A stretch of 64,000 nucleotides of DNA from Chlamydomonas sphaeroides (Eukaryota > Chlorophyta > Chlorophyceae > Chlamydomonadales > Chlamydomonadaceae), in assembly GCA_001662425.1 (NCBI GenBank), contig BDDC01000323.1, positions 2,796 to 66,795 on the forward strand, given 5' to 3'. The translations under genes and the position numbers were made by a program. Shown piece after piece: positions 19,901-32,346 of the stretch. Each line of letters opens with the position of its first letter. Position 1 is the stretch's first letter. A model generated the notes under the pieces. That model was not told the origin of the DNA. It did no database searches and saw only the letters and a list, made by a program, of their open reading frames with translations.

Positions 19901-22817
19901 CTGCTGCATGGTCTTGTGGATCACGCCAGACTGCATGCATGGGCCGGCCGACAGCCAGGCACAGCCGCCAGCGCACGCGTGGGGGCCAACGCCGCCTGCC
20001 TCGTGGTCCTGCGCTGACGGCCTGCGCCCCTGCATCCCTGGCCGCCTGCTGGTCCAGGTGGCCTCCACGCCCGAGGAGGAGCTGTCCGTGGCCGATGCCG
20101 TGGGCGAGGTGCGTCGGCGCGGGGGTGTCGCTGCCTGGCTGCCTGGGTGCATGCGGCGGCATCCTGTGGACCCCTGCCGGAGCGGCCCCCGCGACTGGGG
20201 CCTGGCCGGCCTGGCGCAGCCCCCACAGTACCAACTGTCCTAGCAGCCCAGCCCACTGCTGTTGCTGCCGCCTCTGCCGCTACTGCTGCTCTGCCTCTTT
20301 GCTTGTCAGTCTTTCCCTCACTGTCTCCGGTCGCTGCACGAACCCGGCGTCCGCGCAGATAGTGGCCGCCGCCGAGGCGGCCGCCGTCGAGGCCAACATC
20401 GCCGCCGCTGAGGAGGCGGCCAAGAACGCGGCCCCCGCCATTGGCCTGTTCGGCCTTGGCACTCGCAGCGTTGCCCGCAGCAAGGCGGCTGAGGAGGTGC
20501 GCCGCGGGGTGGCAGCAGCGCGCGGGGGCGGAAGAGGGCTGTGGATGTTGCGCCCGAAGAGGGAGGGCCCGGGTGGCAAGGTTGCGGCAAGCTTAGCTTG
20601 CTGATTTCGCCGAGAGGTTGCTGTGGGACGCCTTTGGCATTCACGCAGCTGCAGTGCCGAACGCTGATCGCGCGATACAGGGAAGGGGGTTGTCCAGAGC
20701 CTGTGTGTGTGTACCCAAACACGCAGCCGGCCAAGGAGGAGCCCAAGGTCGAGGAGGAGCCCAAGAAGGTCGGCACCGGCTTCTTCAGCTTCGGCGGCAC
20801 CGGCAAGGTGCGCGAGACGCAGGCCGCTGGCGCGCCTTGTGCTGGCTAGCTGCTACCGGCAAAGCCCGTGGTACATATGTTATGCCGGGCTACAGTACGT
20901 TAGCAAGCGAACCCCTTTTCGTTGTTGCCGGTACGCTTGCACGTCCGCAGGTGGCGGTGAAGAAGGAGGAGCCCAAGGAGGAGGAGGCCCCCGCCATCGG
21001 CACCCGCAGCGCGCGCCGTGCCGCCGCCGCGCGCGCCGCTGCTCTCGAGGAGGTGGTGGTGGAGGAGGCGCCCAAGAAGGCCGGCAGCGCCTTCTCCTTC
21101 AGCTTCGGCGGCACCGGCAAGGTGCGCGGGCCTCGATTGCCTGCCGCGCCCGACCAGGGCACCTTCGTCATTACCGTTCCCACACGGCCCCACGCTGCCA
21201 GGTGGCTGCCAAGAAGGAGGCGCCCAAGGAGGAGGAGGTGGTTGTGGAGGAGCCCAAGAAGGCCGGCAGCGGCTTCTTCAGCTTCGGCACTGGCAAGGTG
21301 CGAAGCCAGGCTGCCGGGGCCAACCTGTATGCCTGGCGTGGTTCCTGCTCAGGAGGAATGCTCTTAGGGGCGTACAGCAGCTGTGCCGCAAGGCGTGTTG
21401 CCGTCGGGCTTGACTGCGCCCGCTTGTCACGTCCTGCATGCTGGCATTTCTCACCGGCAGGTGTCCGCCAAGAAGGAGGCCCCCAAGCAGGAGGTGGAGG
21501 AGGAGGAGCCCGCGCCCAAGAAGGCCGGCACCGGCTTCTTCAGCTTCGGCGGCACCGGCAAGGTGCGCGAGACGCTGGCGCGCCTAGCTGGGGCTGCCGG
21601 GCTCTGGCACCCTTGGCGGCAGCCCTGGGTGCAGCAAAAGCCGAGTGCTGCTTCGGCAGCCTGTCCACAGGGGCTGCCTGTAGTCTGCAGCACCCACTGC
21701 CAAGTCGCACTGGCGTGCCGTCGTAGCGCACTGACTAGGCGGCGCGATGTGGCCAGCTGCCGTCCCCGGGCGCCAGAGGCGGTGGCCCTGGCTGACCCCA
21801 TGGGCTCGGCCCCTGCCCTGCTCACCCGCGACGCCGCCCCCACGCCGCCAGGTGGCTGCCAAGGAGGAGCCCAAGGTGGAGGCCAAGGAGGAGCCCGCGC
21901 CCAAGAAGGCCGGCACCGGCTTCTTCAGCTTTGGCGCGCCCAAGCGCGCCGCCGAGGAGGAGGAGGAGGCGCCCGCGCCCAAGCGCGGCGGCACCGCCAT
22001 CCGCGCCCGTGCCGCGCCGCCCGCCAAGGAGGAGCCCAAGCCGCGCACCGGCACCACGGTCCGCGGCCGTGCGGCGGCGCCGGAGCCCAAGCCGGAGCCG
22101 CCCAAGCGCAGCACGTCGGTCCGCAGGTGCGTCCTGAGGACAGCGCGATGACGACGTGGCAGCTGGGCCTGCCGCAACCCGTTGCGCAACACGTCCGCCG
22201 TGCCCCACAACCCCTGCCGTTGCGCCCCGTGCCGTGCGGTTGGTCCGCAGGGTTGCGGAGCCCGCGCCCGAGCCGCCCAAGCGCAGCACGTCGGTCGTGC
22301 GCGCCCGCGCGCCCGAGCCGGCGCCCGCCAAGAAGGCGCCGCCGCCGCCGCCGCCCGCCAAGAAGGCGCCCGAGCCGGTGCGCAAGGCGGCGCCCCCGCC
22401 GCCGCCCTCCCGCTCGTCCAGCACCACCCGCAGCGGCACCAGCAGCACCAGCACCAAGTGAGTGCCGACAGGTTCTGGGGACGGGGTGGAAGAGATGCGC
22501 GTAGGTGTAGACACTGTACGTTTACTAGTTGAGTCTGCAACGCGATCTGGCAGGCCTGTGCGTTGGTCGCGTGTGGGATGCGGGCTTCGCTAGGGATTCC
22601 AGTAGACGGCTCGCGGGAGCTGGGTTGCGGCGGCGGTGAGGAGGGCGTGCGGATTGGGTTGTGGTGCGGATGCTGACGCCCCTGCCGTGTGTCCGTGTGC
22701 ATCCGCAGGAGCACCCGCGCCGCCCCCGAGGAGCCGGCCTTCCGCCCCGGCACCCGCGGCGCACGCCTGGAGGCTGAGCGCGCCGCCAAGGCCGCGTCGC
22801 AGCAGCGCAAGAAGTAA
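16947..22817 (+). CDS. Plastid Rossmann-fold (NmrA/Tic62-like) protein with exon-repeat FFSFGGTGK tail
   Basis: Eighteen exons: 16947-17214, 17428-17496, 17688-17755, 17907-17983, 18124-18184, 18314-18364, 18857-18982, 19201-19341, 19654-19716, 20058-20108, 20359-20496, 20727-20807, 20951-21121, 21202-21297, 21461-21562, 21852-22126, 22251-22457, 22709-22817; phases agree, 717 residues. The N-terminus MQLCKQRVAAHSRRAEARVQ is a chloroplast-type transit peptide. A dinucleotide-binding start follows (VIVVGGGQGQLAVRLIKDL), then KVVVVDGDVEPK, EVTIALALMEATSG, PYSIVRAYGTD and AAMVVAEVLKAAGSTNEIVF, the layout of NmrA/Tic62-like atypical SDRs. From exon 12 the tail is built of units V-A-x-K-K-E-x-P-K ... 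KKAGTGFFSFGGTGK, most on their own exon, ending in Lys/Pro/Arg-rich sequence with TSVR motifs. The intron after 17755 has a GC donor. Plant Tic62 also has a repeat tail (FNR binding) but with a different motif. Function is unknown; thylakoid or envelope redox tether is a guess. Confidence 0.8.
18390..18730 (+). repeat. 18-bp minisatellite in an intron (about 19 copies)
   Basis: Units close to GGGGCCAGGGCTGCAAGA repeat in tandem inside the intron 18365-18856 of the Rossmann-protein gene, with variants GCTGTAAGG and GCTGCGAGG. Because the unit is a multiple of three it leaves a long but meaningless open frame on the other strand. Confidence 0.85.
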
Positions 22818-23269
22818 GGGTTGTGGCAGGGGGAGTGAGCACATAGCTCCATCGCTGGAGCGCGCAGCTGTGGGAGGGGGCGCAGGGCAGGGGCGAGGTA
22901 AGGATTGAGGCTGGGCGACACGGATCTTGCGAGGCAGGCGGGGTGGGGTGCAGGGCGGATGGGCAGGCCGTGCGTGGTGACTGGTGTACGGCTGCGTGCG
23001 TACGGGCAGCATAAGGCAGAGGGTATGCACCCCAGGTGCAATTTGGAGGAGGGACAGAGAGGCGTGGAGGTTGCTAATGACGTGTGTGGCATGTTAGTTG
23101 TGTGCGGATGGCTTCAAGTGCCCGCAGCGGTGTGGGCCGACGCCTGGCAGCAGTGCTCGCTGTACGGCTCGCGCACAGGAGAGGCGCGCATGGTTGCAGT
23201 CAAGGAGAGGCTCGCCATACCGGACCGAGGAAGGTCATGGAGTGTTGGCGAAAGCGCGACCAGGCGTCA

Positions 23270-23274
23270 TGTAA
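23270..23274 (+). terminator. TGTAA polyadenylation signal, Rossmann-protein gene
   Basis: TGTAA about 450 nt downstream of the stop at 22817. Confidence 0.45.
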
Positions 23275-23587
23275 GAAATACAGTCCGGTGAGACGTTGAT
23301 TCCATGTATGCCAAATTCTGGGCGCCCTGAGGAGACCTCCGCTCTACGGCATTTAGCTTCATTGCTAAAGAATCCTCAGGCCAGGGCAGGGATCTCCCAT
23401 TATAGTCGTCGTCCTAGGTTACCATGTCCTGCGCTTCTTTTGTCATACCTCGTGGTAGTGAGGCGCAGCTGGTGCGCTCGCAAGGCCGGCAGCACAAGCG
23501 ACCCGCCATGCGCAGCATCAGAGCGCTGGCCCTTCGGTTACGGCTGTAGAAATCAGACAGCGCGTGCTCAATGTCACCGGCAGGCCG

Positions 23588-23592
23588 TTACA
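23588..23592 (-). terminator. TGTAA polyadenylation signal, HSP90B
   Basis: TGTAA on the minus strand about 330 nt after the HSP90B stop. Confidence 0.45.
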
Positions 23593-23919
23593 CGGCCACG
23601 TGGCACGCGCCGATGGGCTTCCGCCGTACAAAAGCAAAACTACGGCCAGCCCCACAAATCGACGGCGGCTCACATGGCGTGCCCCGACACACCAATCCTC
23701 TGCACAACACACCTGCCTGCACGGCAGACGTGCAGCCCCTCGTCCGAGTCGCACGCGCACGCTCTCGCTCGACACATACTTCACCACCCGCTCCCGTCCG
23801 TGCAAGTCCGACCACTGTCAGATGGTGTACCTCGCCACCGCCACGCACATGCACTCCTGCTGCTAAACGCTAAGCTAATCAGTCCGTATCAGATGCTCTA
23901 CATTGCTGTGCCGTGATGC

Positions 23920-26900
23920 TCACAGCTCGTCCTTGACCTCAGCCTCCTCGGCCGCCTCCTCAGCGACCTCCTCCGCGGCGTCGTCGCCAGCGTCCTCGGC
24001 CACCTGCAAAGAAGGCATGAGGCACGTTAGCTCATCACACATGAGACTCTGCGCCGCGGGCACACATGCAGGGTCACACATGCAAGGGCACAGCGCCACG
24101 GGCGCCGTGCTGACAGCGCCAGGACTGCCATACCCACAGCGCGCCCAGCAGCTGCAGCTCACCTCGAGGGACTCAACGCCGAGGCTCGACTTGAGCATGC
24201 CGTACATGCGCTGCGAGAAGGCCTTGGGGTCGTCCGGCACGAAGCCGCTCTCGAACAGAGCGGTCTCGTACAGCAGGCGTGCAGAGGCGGTGGTGGCCTC
24301 GTCCACGGTGTCCTCGGTGGCGGCCGCCAGCTTGTCCTTGAGCGCCACAATGAGCGGGTGGCTGGGGGGGCGGGAGGGGGAAGCACGGGCGCAGCAGAGC
24401 GTGAAAAGATTGCGCAGACACCAGCGAGCGAGGCATTGAAGGACTAGGTCGAGTACCCATAACCTAGGCTGTGAACTGGAATGGAAGAGCGTTGGAAGGG
24501 CAGCCCGCAGGTCCACAGGGGGGCCAGGGAGGGCAGGGCGCTCACCGGGGGTTGATCTCCAGGGTGCGCTGAGTGGGGGTGAACGAGGCACCCGGGCGAG
24601 AGAAGGCCTGGGCGCGCATGATGCGCTCCATGTTGGCGCTGTTGCCGTACTTGCCGGTCACCACCACGCAGGGCGTGGTCGAGAGGCGGCTCGACACCTG
24701 CGGCCAGGGCAGGCGGAGGTGACCAATTAACTTGCGGCTTCCGCTCATTTACTGGCGTGTGTGTGTAGTTAAGGCTTCTGAGGCAGCTTCATCGCCGCGC
24801 CGCTGCGTCTCCATCACTTTTCACACTCCGCAGCGTACGCCCCCAACTGGCGCACCTTGACGTTCTGCAGGTTCTTGTCGTCGGCGACCTTCTTCCACCA
24901 CTTGGTGAGGTCCTTGAAGCTCTCCTTGAGCTCCTTGTCCTTCTTCTTCTCGACCTGGAGCGGTGGTGAACAGCAACAACAATGTCAATGCCCCGCCAAG
25001 GGAGCAAAGGCCACCGTGCGGCAGCATGTCTCCCGTGTCCCGCTTCCTTGCCCGCCCCGCGTACCTCGTCCTTGTCGGTCATCTTGAGGTCCTCCTTGCT
25101 GGCGTTGGCGAACTTCTTGTCGTCGTAGTCCAGCAGGTGGCCCATCACGTACTCGTCGAGCACGTCGGTGAAGAAGATCACCTGGGCGGAGGGCGGAGCG
25201 AGGGGGCAGAGCCGCACGGTCAGTTGTGGGCGAGCAACGCACGAGGAAATCGGCAGGAGGCAGGGTCCTTACGACGCCTGAGCAAATTGCAGCCGGGCCA
25301 CCAGCGCCTCACCTCGTAGTCCTTCTTGAGCAGCTGCTCGACGAAGGGCGAGTTCTCGACCTCTTCCTTGCTGGTGCCTGAGGGGGAACACGCGATACGA
25401 CAGCCCAGTAGGGATCAGACGGCAGGCTTGCTCTTCCTTGGGAGCTGCGCTAGCAGACATCTGCGCCCCGCGCTCCAGGCCAGACTACTCATCCACAGCG
25501 TCCCCAGTCCCATCGAGCCCACCCAAATGCTCACCGGCGATGTAGTAGATGTTGCTCTGGCCCTCCTTCATGCGGCTGATGTACTCGTCCAGGGTGGTGA
25601 ACTTGTCGCCGCTCTTGTTGGTATGGAAGCGCAGCAGCTTCGCCAGGCGGTTGCGGTTGGTCGTGTCCTCGATGATGCCCAGCTTGATGGCGCGGCCGAA
25701 CTGACAGGACGGTGTGCCAGGGGCGGGCAACCAACGAAACGCATCAAGCAGGCCGGGTGGTCGCCAGGCGAGGGTTTCCAGCATGTGAGGATGCGGCGGC
25801 ATAGCGTGTGGACGTTGCAATACGACCCCGTCCCCCGCCCTGCACCAAATGTGCTGCTATTGCCGCACCTGCTCCCAGAACTTGGCGTACTGGCCGCACT
25901 CCGTCTCCGAGGGCTTGTCCTCGGTCTCGCCCTTCTCTGCAAGCCGGAAAGAGGATGATCAGTCGCAACAACGTCATCACCCATGTTCCTTGTTTAGTCA
26001 GCGATGACGCCCTCTGCATTCCAGCAGCGTTCCAATGGGCCTCCAGCCGTTCCTGGAGCAGGCCGCAGGCATCGGCGCCCCATGGATGTGGCGCCCCGAA
26101 CCACCCCACCGGCACTCGTATCGCCCTGCGGCCGCGCTCACCCTCCATGGCCTTGCACTTGAGCTCGGTCTCCGACATCTTGCGGATCATGTCCAGGACC
26201 TTGCGGACAACCTAAGATGGCACGGCACGGCAGCAGAATGCAGCGTCTCAGGTGCATACGAAGCGAGCCATACCAATCCGCTTTCACTGCCCGGGGGCGA
26301 GCTGCAACCCGCTAACCCTCTCTCGAATCTTCGCTCAGCCCCCTTGCCAGCCCCGCGCACCTTCTTCTTGATGGTCTTCAGGGCGGAATCCTGCTGCAGC
26401 ATCTCGCGGCTCACGTTGAGCGGCAGGGTGTCCGAGTCAACCATACCCTTGACGAACGACAGGTAGCTGCCAGGGGAAACGAGGAGGCACACGATGCGTC
26501 AGCTGAACCGTTGCTGATGAAGAACGGTCCTCGAGAGCCTACCGCTCAGCACCGCCCACACGTTGCGCCCACCCGCATACACCAGCGCGGATGACGCCCG
26601 CCCGTCGTGCTGCTCGCCCGCGGCCCTCGTGCTCACCGGGGAATGAGCTCCTTCATGTCGTCAGAGATGAACACGCGGCGCACGTACAGCTTAAGGCCGT
26701 TCTGCGCCTTCTCGTAGTACTTGTCGTAGAAGTCGTACGGCGAGTACGAGGGGATGTACAGGATCGAGCGGAACTCCACGTCACCCTCAGCCTTGAAGTG
26801 GCTGTACGACAGGGCGTCAGTGTAGTCCTGCGGTAAGGAAACAGCCGGCGGGCCTTTGTCAGGGACAAGACGACACCCATACTTGCAGCGACCCTGGGTC

Positions 26901-29545
26901 AGCAAGACCCATCCTCCACACGCAGGAGAGCCGCAGGCCGAGGGCAACCAGGGCCGCAACAAGGGCCTGAGTGTCTTGCAACCGCAGCCGCTTTTCGCTT
27001 ACGCCCACGCGCAACGCGCGCAACAAGGGCCGCGACTGGCCCCGCGGCGACCCTGGTATAGCGATCTGCTGCCGCCTCTCGCCCACGCCCATATGCTGCA
27101 ACGCCGCACCTTGGACACGGCCTTGTAGAACTTCTGGTACTCCTCCTCGGTCACCTCGCTGGGCTTGCGCAGCCAGATGGCCTTGTTGTCGTTCAGCAGG
27201 TCCCACTCCAGGCGCTTCTCCCTGGTGGCACAGACAGCAGGAGAGGGTCGGCGGATGAGTGCGTAGGGTCGGCACGGCGCCTTGCCCTGCACCCCTCCCC
27301 TGCCGACGACGGCAGACCACCCAACGCAGGCACCAGCATTGCGCTGCGGCCTCACTTGCGGGTTGGCTTGGCCTCGGGCTCCTCCTTGGTCTCCTCCTCG
27401 GCGTCCTCAGCGCCCTCCTCTGCGAGCGCGACGCGGGAGGTGCACGTCAGTCACGCTACCATGAATAACCAGCGAATGCAACCACACAGTGCAGAGCAGC
27501 GGCAGCACCCGCAATTTCCCGACATGCCTCGCCTCCACCCATGCAGCCAGCCCAGTCCCGCCCCTGAGCGCAGGGCCCCACCCACCGTCCTCGGTGTCGT
27601 CCTCCTCCTCCTCCTCAGCGGCCTCCTCCTCCTTGGCCTCCTCCTCAACGGGGACCTCGACCTCCTTCTCGCTCTGCATGGACACGAGCGGACAGGGGTT
27701 GAAACGTCAATACCCTTGGGCTTGTCGCCACGTCATAGAAGCCATGCCGCCGTGATGCCGCCAAAACAGGGGATTTGGAATCGTCCGCCATGCGCAAAGT
27801 GACATGATAGCGGCACGGATGCTCATCGTGCCGCTCCACGCCAAAGCAGCGAGGACCGCCCCGGTGCCCCCCAACCTCACCACCACCGCTGCACCCACCT
27901 GGAGGTAGATGGGGAAGTTGATGAACTCGCTGTAGCGCTGCACCAGCTCGCGGAGCTTGGCCTCGCTGGCGTACTCCTGCGGAGCACATGGGGACACCAT
28001 GTTCAGTAAGCTTGCTGGCGGTGCCTTCGCCTCGACTAGCGCCTGCCCAGCCGCTTCATCAAATCACCCGACAGGCGGCACCTTGCTCCTTGTAACCGCA
28101 AGTCGCCTCGCACAACGACAGCAGTAGGAACACAGTCCCAGCCGCCGCACCTGGGCCTCCTCCTTGAGGTGGATCTTGATGAGCGTGCCGCGGCCCAGGG
28201 CCTCGTTCTCGGTGTCCTCAGAGATGGTGAAGCTGCCGTCGGCGGTCGACGCCCAGATGTACCTGGGTTGACGAGTGGTAACAGCCAACGCGCGGGATCC
28301 CGTCAGCGTTGCGCCACACACTCATCTATAACTTTCCGTACAAATAAACACACATGCATGCTGCCGTGACACTTTCCTTTTGAAATGAACACACGCATGA
28401 AAGCATACAGCCGACCGGCCGAGGTACGGACGCACGGGGCCTGGAACGCTGCGTGAGCGGGGCATGTTCGCTGCGGCGCGGACTCACTGCTTGTCGTCGT
28501 TGTGCTTGGACACAACCTCGACGTAGTCGGACACCAGGTAGACCGAGTAGAAGCCCACACCAAACTGGCCGATGAGGTTCATGTCGCCACCCTTCTGCAT
28601 CTGCTCCAGGAAAGCTGTGGTCCATGGCGGGGGGTGGAGGGGGCGTGTCAGCGCGTAGCAACACAGGGGCGTCCAGGCCACGGCTGCGTGCGCCCGCCGC
28701 CGTCTCCGGCACGTAACCCGAGCCACGGACCGTGCCCCCGTCCTTTGCAGGCACCTACCAGAGGTGCCGGACTTGGCGATGGTGCCCAGGTTCTTCACCA
28801 GGTCGTCCTTAGTCATGCCAATGCCGCGGTCGCGGATGTTGAGCGTCTTGGTGGCCGGGTCCAGCCAGATCTTGATCTCCAGGTTGGCGGTGTCGCCCTC
28901 GCCCAGCATCTCCTTGTCGGTGAGCGACAGGAAGCGGATCTTGTCCAGCGCGTCCGAGGCGTTGGAGATGAGCTCACGAAGGAAGATGTCCTTGTTCGAG
29001 TACAGCGAGTGGATGATGATGTCCATGAGGCGGTTCACCTCGGCCTGGAAGGTGAACTGCTCCGCGCCCTCGCGCAGGCGGCGGTTGGTGCCCTGCATGC
29101 TGTTGGCCTCACTGCAGGGGCGAGGGGTGAAGGGAGGGGGCGGGCAGGCACATGTCAGCACGCTGTGAGCCGTCAGTAGAATACAGCAGGCAGAACCGTT
29201 AAGTGGGGCCGCGTGGCCAAAAGGCAAGAGGAACAGCATGGCCTGACCGGGCACGCCAACCGCAACAGCCGGGAGCCCGCGCACCGGTCGACGGTGTTGG
29301 TGTCGGTCGCGGTGGCGTGGCCAGAGGCGACGCCGTTGTCAACCTTCGGCATGCTCGAGAGGTCAATGGTGGAGTCGACAGCATCCTGGGCGAAGCAGGC
29401 TGCGGGCGCATAGGCAAAAGAACGCCATCAGCGCATGTGTCGCCACAAGCAACGTCGCTTCGTCGATACCACGCGATCACGCACCTGGCGCCACGAGGAG
29501 CGCCAGCCCTGCCACAAGCAGCAGGGCGGTGGCCTTGCGGGCCAT
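23920..29545 (-). CDS. HSP90B: ER-lumen HSP90 chaperone (GRP94/endoplasmin)
   Basis: ATP-driven chaperone of secretory and membrane proteins, acting after BiP. Twenty exons (right to left): 29485-29545, 29285-29399, 28759-29111, 28488-28614, 28151-28262, 27899-27976, 27586-27673, 27356-27419, 27110-27221, 26637-26827, 26361-26466, 26142-26211, 25869-25936, 25535-25700, 25313-25377, 25065-25181, 24856-24954, 24546-24697, 24163-24361, 23920-24003; phases agree, 808 residues. Signal peptide MARKATALLLVAGLALL ... ACFAQ; N-domain motifs FLRELISNASDALDKIRF, RDRGIGMTKDDLVKNLGTIA, GQFGVGFYSVYLVSDYV; acidic linker rich in EEE/KEEE (exons 7-8); middle-domain FVKGMVDSDTLPLNVSREML; C-terminal dimer domain with NSANMERIMRAQAF; end EVKDEL, an ER retention signal. 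No damage seen. A TATA box lies 50 bp before the ATG. Confidence 0.97.
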
Positions 29546-29594
29546 TTTGGTTAAGCGACGTCCAGAACGATCGCGAAGTGTAACACCCCTGCAA

Positions 29595-29602
29595 CTATAT
29601 AG
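29595..29602 (-). promoter_or_regulatory. TATA box of HSP90B
   Basis: CTATATAG on the minus strand, about 50 bp upstream of the HSP90B ATG at 29545, which implies a short leader. Well separated from surrounding GC-rich sequence. Confidence 0.6.
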
Positions 29603-31268
29603 GGAGCGCAGTAAGCGCCAGGAGACAGTCGGCAAAACGCGTATGAAACGCTGTGGTAGCGCAGGCCCACAAGCGACATACTTCAGGCTTCGGGAAGGCT
29701 GCATGCATGGGGGGACAGCCTGTCGCGCCAAATGCGCGGTCTGCGAACAGTCCCTTAGCAGCTGACCTGCATTTGTGACGTGTTATTATAATCAATGCGC
29801 ACTGCTGAAGCCGCACTCTTGTCACTTGTCCCAGGGGTCATGCCATGCTCAGGGCAGAGAGGTCTGAGATGCCGCTCTTGCGGGTGGGCGCCCAGTATTC
29901 CATTTCCTCGGCGTTGCTCTGTTTCCTCACTTATGAGCGACAAGCGGGCGCTTGGATGGTGACTGTGTCGAGTTTGCAGCGAGGCCGAGCGCTGCCTGCT
30001 GGCAGGGCAGCTGGCAGGGCGGCGGTCAATGGCGGTCAGACAGTGACGCGGGCCTCCAGGGGTGATCACTTATGGACTGCGGCTGCAAGATATGCTGTGG
30101 CGTGCAAGCCGCGGCCATGAGCAGGGCGCCAGGAGGGGTGATCACCCCTCGGCGCCAGCCTGTCGTCCTGGTAGCCGTGGGGGCGACACTGTAACACCAT
30201 TCATCCTTGCTGTGGTATCAACGTCTCCGTCTGAAAGCCTTGGGAAATAGGAAAATAAAGGACGACTGTGCTCAGTCGGCATCCTCGCGAATGAGCGCCA
30301 AGAGGCCTGCGGGGTTGGGTATGACCCTTCCCAAGGACGCAGGGGCGCGAAACGGGCGGTGGGTGTGGGGCATGGGGTGTGGAGCCGCGAGCGGGCGCAT
30401 TAAAGCGTATGCTGGGGCTTCGGCGCCCACGCGGGCAAGAGCCTGGTCTGTTGCGCCTCTGCCATGATTGGACCAGCGCACAACGCACCATGACACCTGC
30501 GCACCAGATGCCGCTGCGCCGCGGGGGTCTTTGCCTGTGATCGTGTCCGCTTCGGGCCTTGGCAACCCCGACTGTCTCTGTTCTCAGTCCCTCGCTTTGG
30601 CCTTATCGACATTCCCTCGACGATGTTTGCCCCCCCCCCCCCCCCCCCCCCCCNNNNNNNNNNNNNNNNNNNNNNNNNNNNNNNNNNNNNNNNNNNNNNN
30701 NNNNNNNNNNNNNNNNNNNNNNNNNNNNNNNNNNNNNNNNNNNNNNNNNNNNNNNNNNNNNNNNNNNNNNNNNNNNNNNNNNNNNNNNNNNNNNNNNNNN
30801 NNNNNNNNNNNNNNNNNNNNNNNNNNNNNNNNNNNNNNNNNNNNNNNNNNNNNNNNNNNNNNNNNNNNNNNNNNNNNNNNNNNNNNNNNNNNNNNNNNNN
30901 NNNNNNNNNNNNNNNNNNNNNNNNNNNNNNNNNNNNNNNNNNNNNNNNNNNNNNNNNNNNNNNNNNNNNNNNNNNNNNNNNNNNNNNNNNNNNNNNNNNN
31001 NNNNNNNNNNNNNNNNNNTAGATGCCACGCGGTACAGCGACGCAGCAGGGTGGTAGCGGGCGCGCACCCGGCGAGGACGGCCTGGCGTGGACGGCCCGGC
31101 GTGGAGGAGGGGAAGGTGATGACGGGTGATGGTTGCGGGGGAGCCGAGGAGCGCACGACTACCAGTACGCTCGTACGCGGACTACGCCACACTAGCTGTC
31201 AAAGCATGGCTCATATCAAAGCATGGCTCATACTGCCAATGTAGGGCGTCGCGGCCGCTGGCTCGCAG
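29603..31268. other. HSP90B upstream region and gap-flanking spacer
   Basis: From the HSP90B TATA box to the first exostosin-like exon. No exon supported. It includes a 24-base C run (30630-30653) that runs straight into an assembly gap (30654-31018). GGTGATCAC-type short inverted elements occur at about 30060 and 30137. The 5' part of the exostosin-like gene would lie in or near the gap. Confidence 0.45.
30654..31018. other. Assembly gap (365 N)
   Basis: N run entered directly from a homopolymer of 24 C, the probable cause of the break. Confidence 0.99.
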
Positions 31269-32290
31269 GCTGGTGCGACGACGACCGCGCGTCCTGTTGG
31301 TGCCCGCCCAGCACCAAGTACGGCCGCAAGCCGCCGCCGCCCGGCTCGCCGCCCTGGGTGCGCTACTCAAGCCTGGGGCGGTCCATGCACCGATGCATGG
31401 CCGGCAGGGTGAGCAGCGTGTCGTGAGGTGCCCGCCGTTGGCAGCCGCCGCAGCCCGTGCCCCCGCCGTCAACGCGCGTGCGTGCCGCACCGGCACGACG
31501 GCTGAGCGCCAACCGCCAACCGTCAACCGCCAACTGCGGGCGCAACTGCAGGTCAGGGACAGGCGGTTGTCAACGACTGGGGCAACGCGCAGCTGTCGGA
31601 GGAGGACCTGGTCGGGCCGACGGTGGGGCGGGGCCGCGGGCGCGAGCGCAGCGAGGGCCGGCCGGCGGCTGCCGGCCCACCCGCCGCGGGGGGAGCCCAC
31701 GCACGACGCATTGGGAATAATGTGTTTGCGCGGCCGGCGTCCCTGACACCGGCTGACGTGGGCACTGGAGTGTGGCGCGCGCGTCTGACAGCTGCATGCC
31801 GCTGCGCCGGGGGCCCAGGGCTTCTGCAACACGGACATCGCCACCATGCCGCAGCACGTGTTGTGAGTGAGGCATTGGCAGGCTGGAGCCCACGTCCGGA
31901 GCCGAAGTGCGACAGACCTCAAGAGCTTGCAGCCGGATCGCGATCCGGGCATCCGGAGCGGGGATCGGGCCAGCCGTGTTTCGCTGCGGTGTGGCTGCTG
32001 GGCGTGAGCCCGGCGCGCGTGGGCCCCTAACAGCGCGCCCCCGCATGCAGGTGCTGTTCCTCAGCCAGCGACCCATGCCCACCCGTAATGCGGCTTCCGA
32101 CGCATGTCTTCAACTGCAAGCACAACATTGTTTGAGGCACGCGTGGCGGGCCCGCACGCGGCTGCAGGTGCTGTACAAGGGCCACCCCTGCTACGACCCC
32201 AGGAAGGTGCGAGGCACGTGGTGTTGGCAGCGCCGATGGAGATACGCTCCGCCCAACACGGCCCCCCCAGCGCCCCGCAACCCGCGCGCA

Positions 32291-32346
32291 CACCCGGGGT
32301 GTGATGTGTGCGTGGGGCGTTCTGTTCTTACTTAACACTTGAACAC
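32291..32346 (+). repeat. Intron repeat copy 1 (about 56 bp)
   Basis: CACCCGGGG ... TTCTGTT ... ACTTAACACT-GAACAC; a diverged copy occurs in another intron of the same gene at 33185-33240. Confidence 0.75.

Larger units (their letters stand above)
22818..23919. other. Convergent intergenic region (Rossmann protein / HSP90B 3' ends)
   Basis: Tail-to-tail spacer. TGTAA at 23270-23274 serves the left gene (about 450 nt after its stop) and TTACA at 23588-23592 gives a TGTAA on the minus strand for HSP90B (about 330 nt after its stop). No coding exon is supported. Confidence 0.55.
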
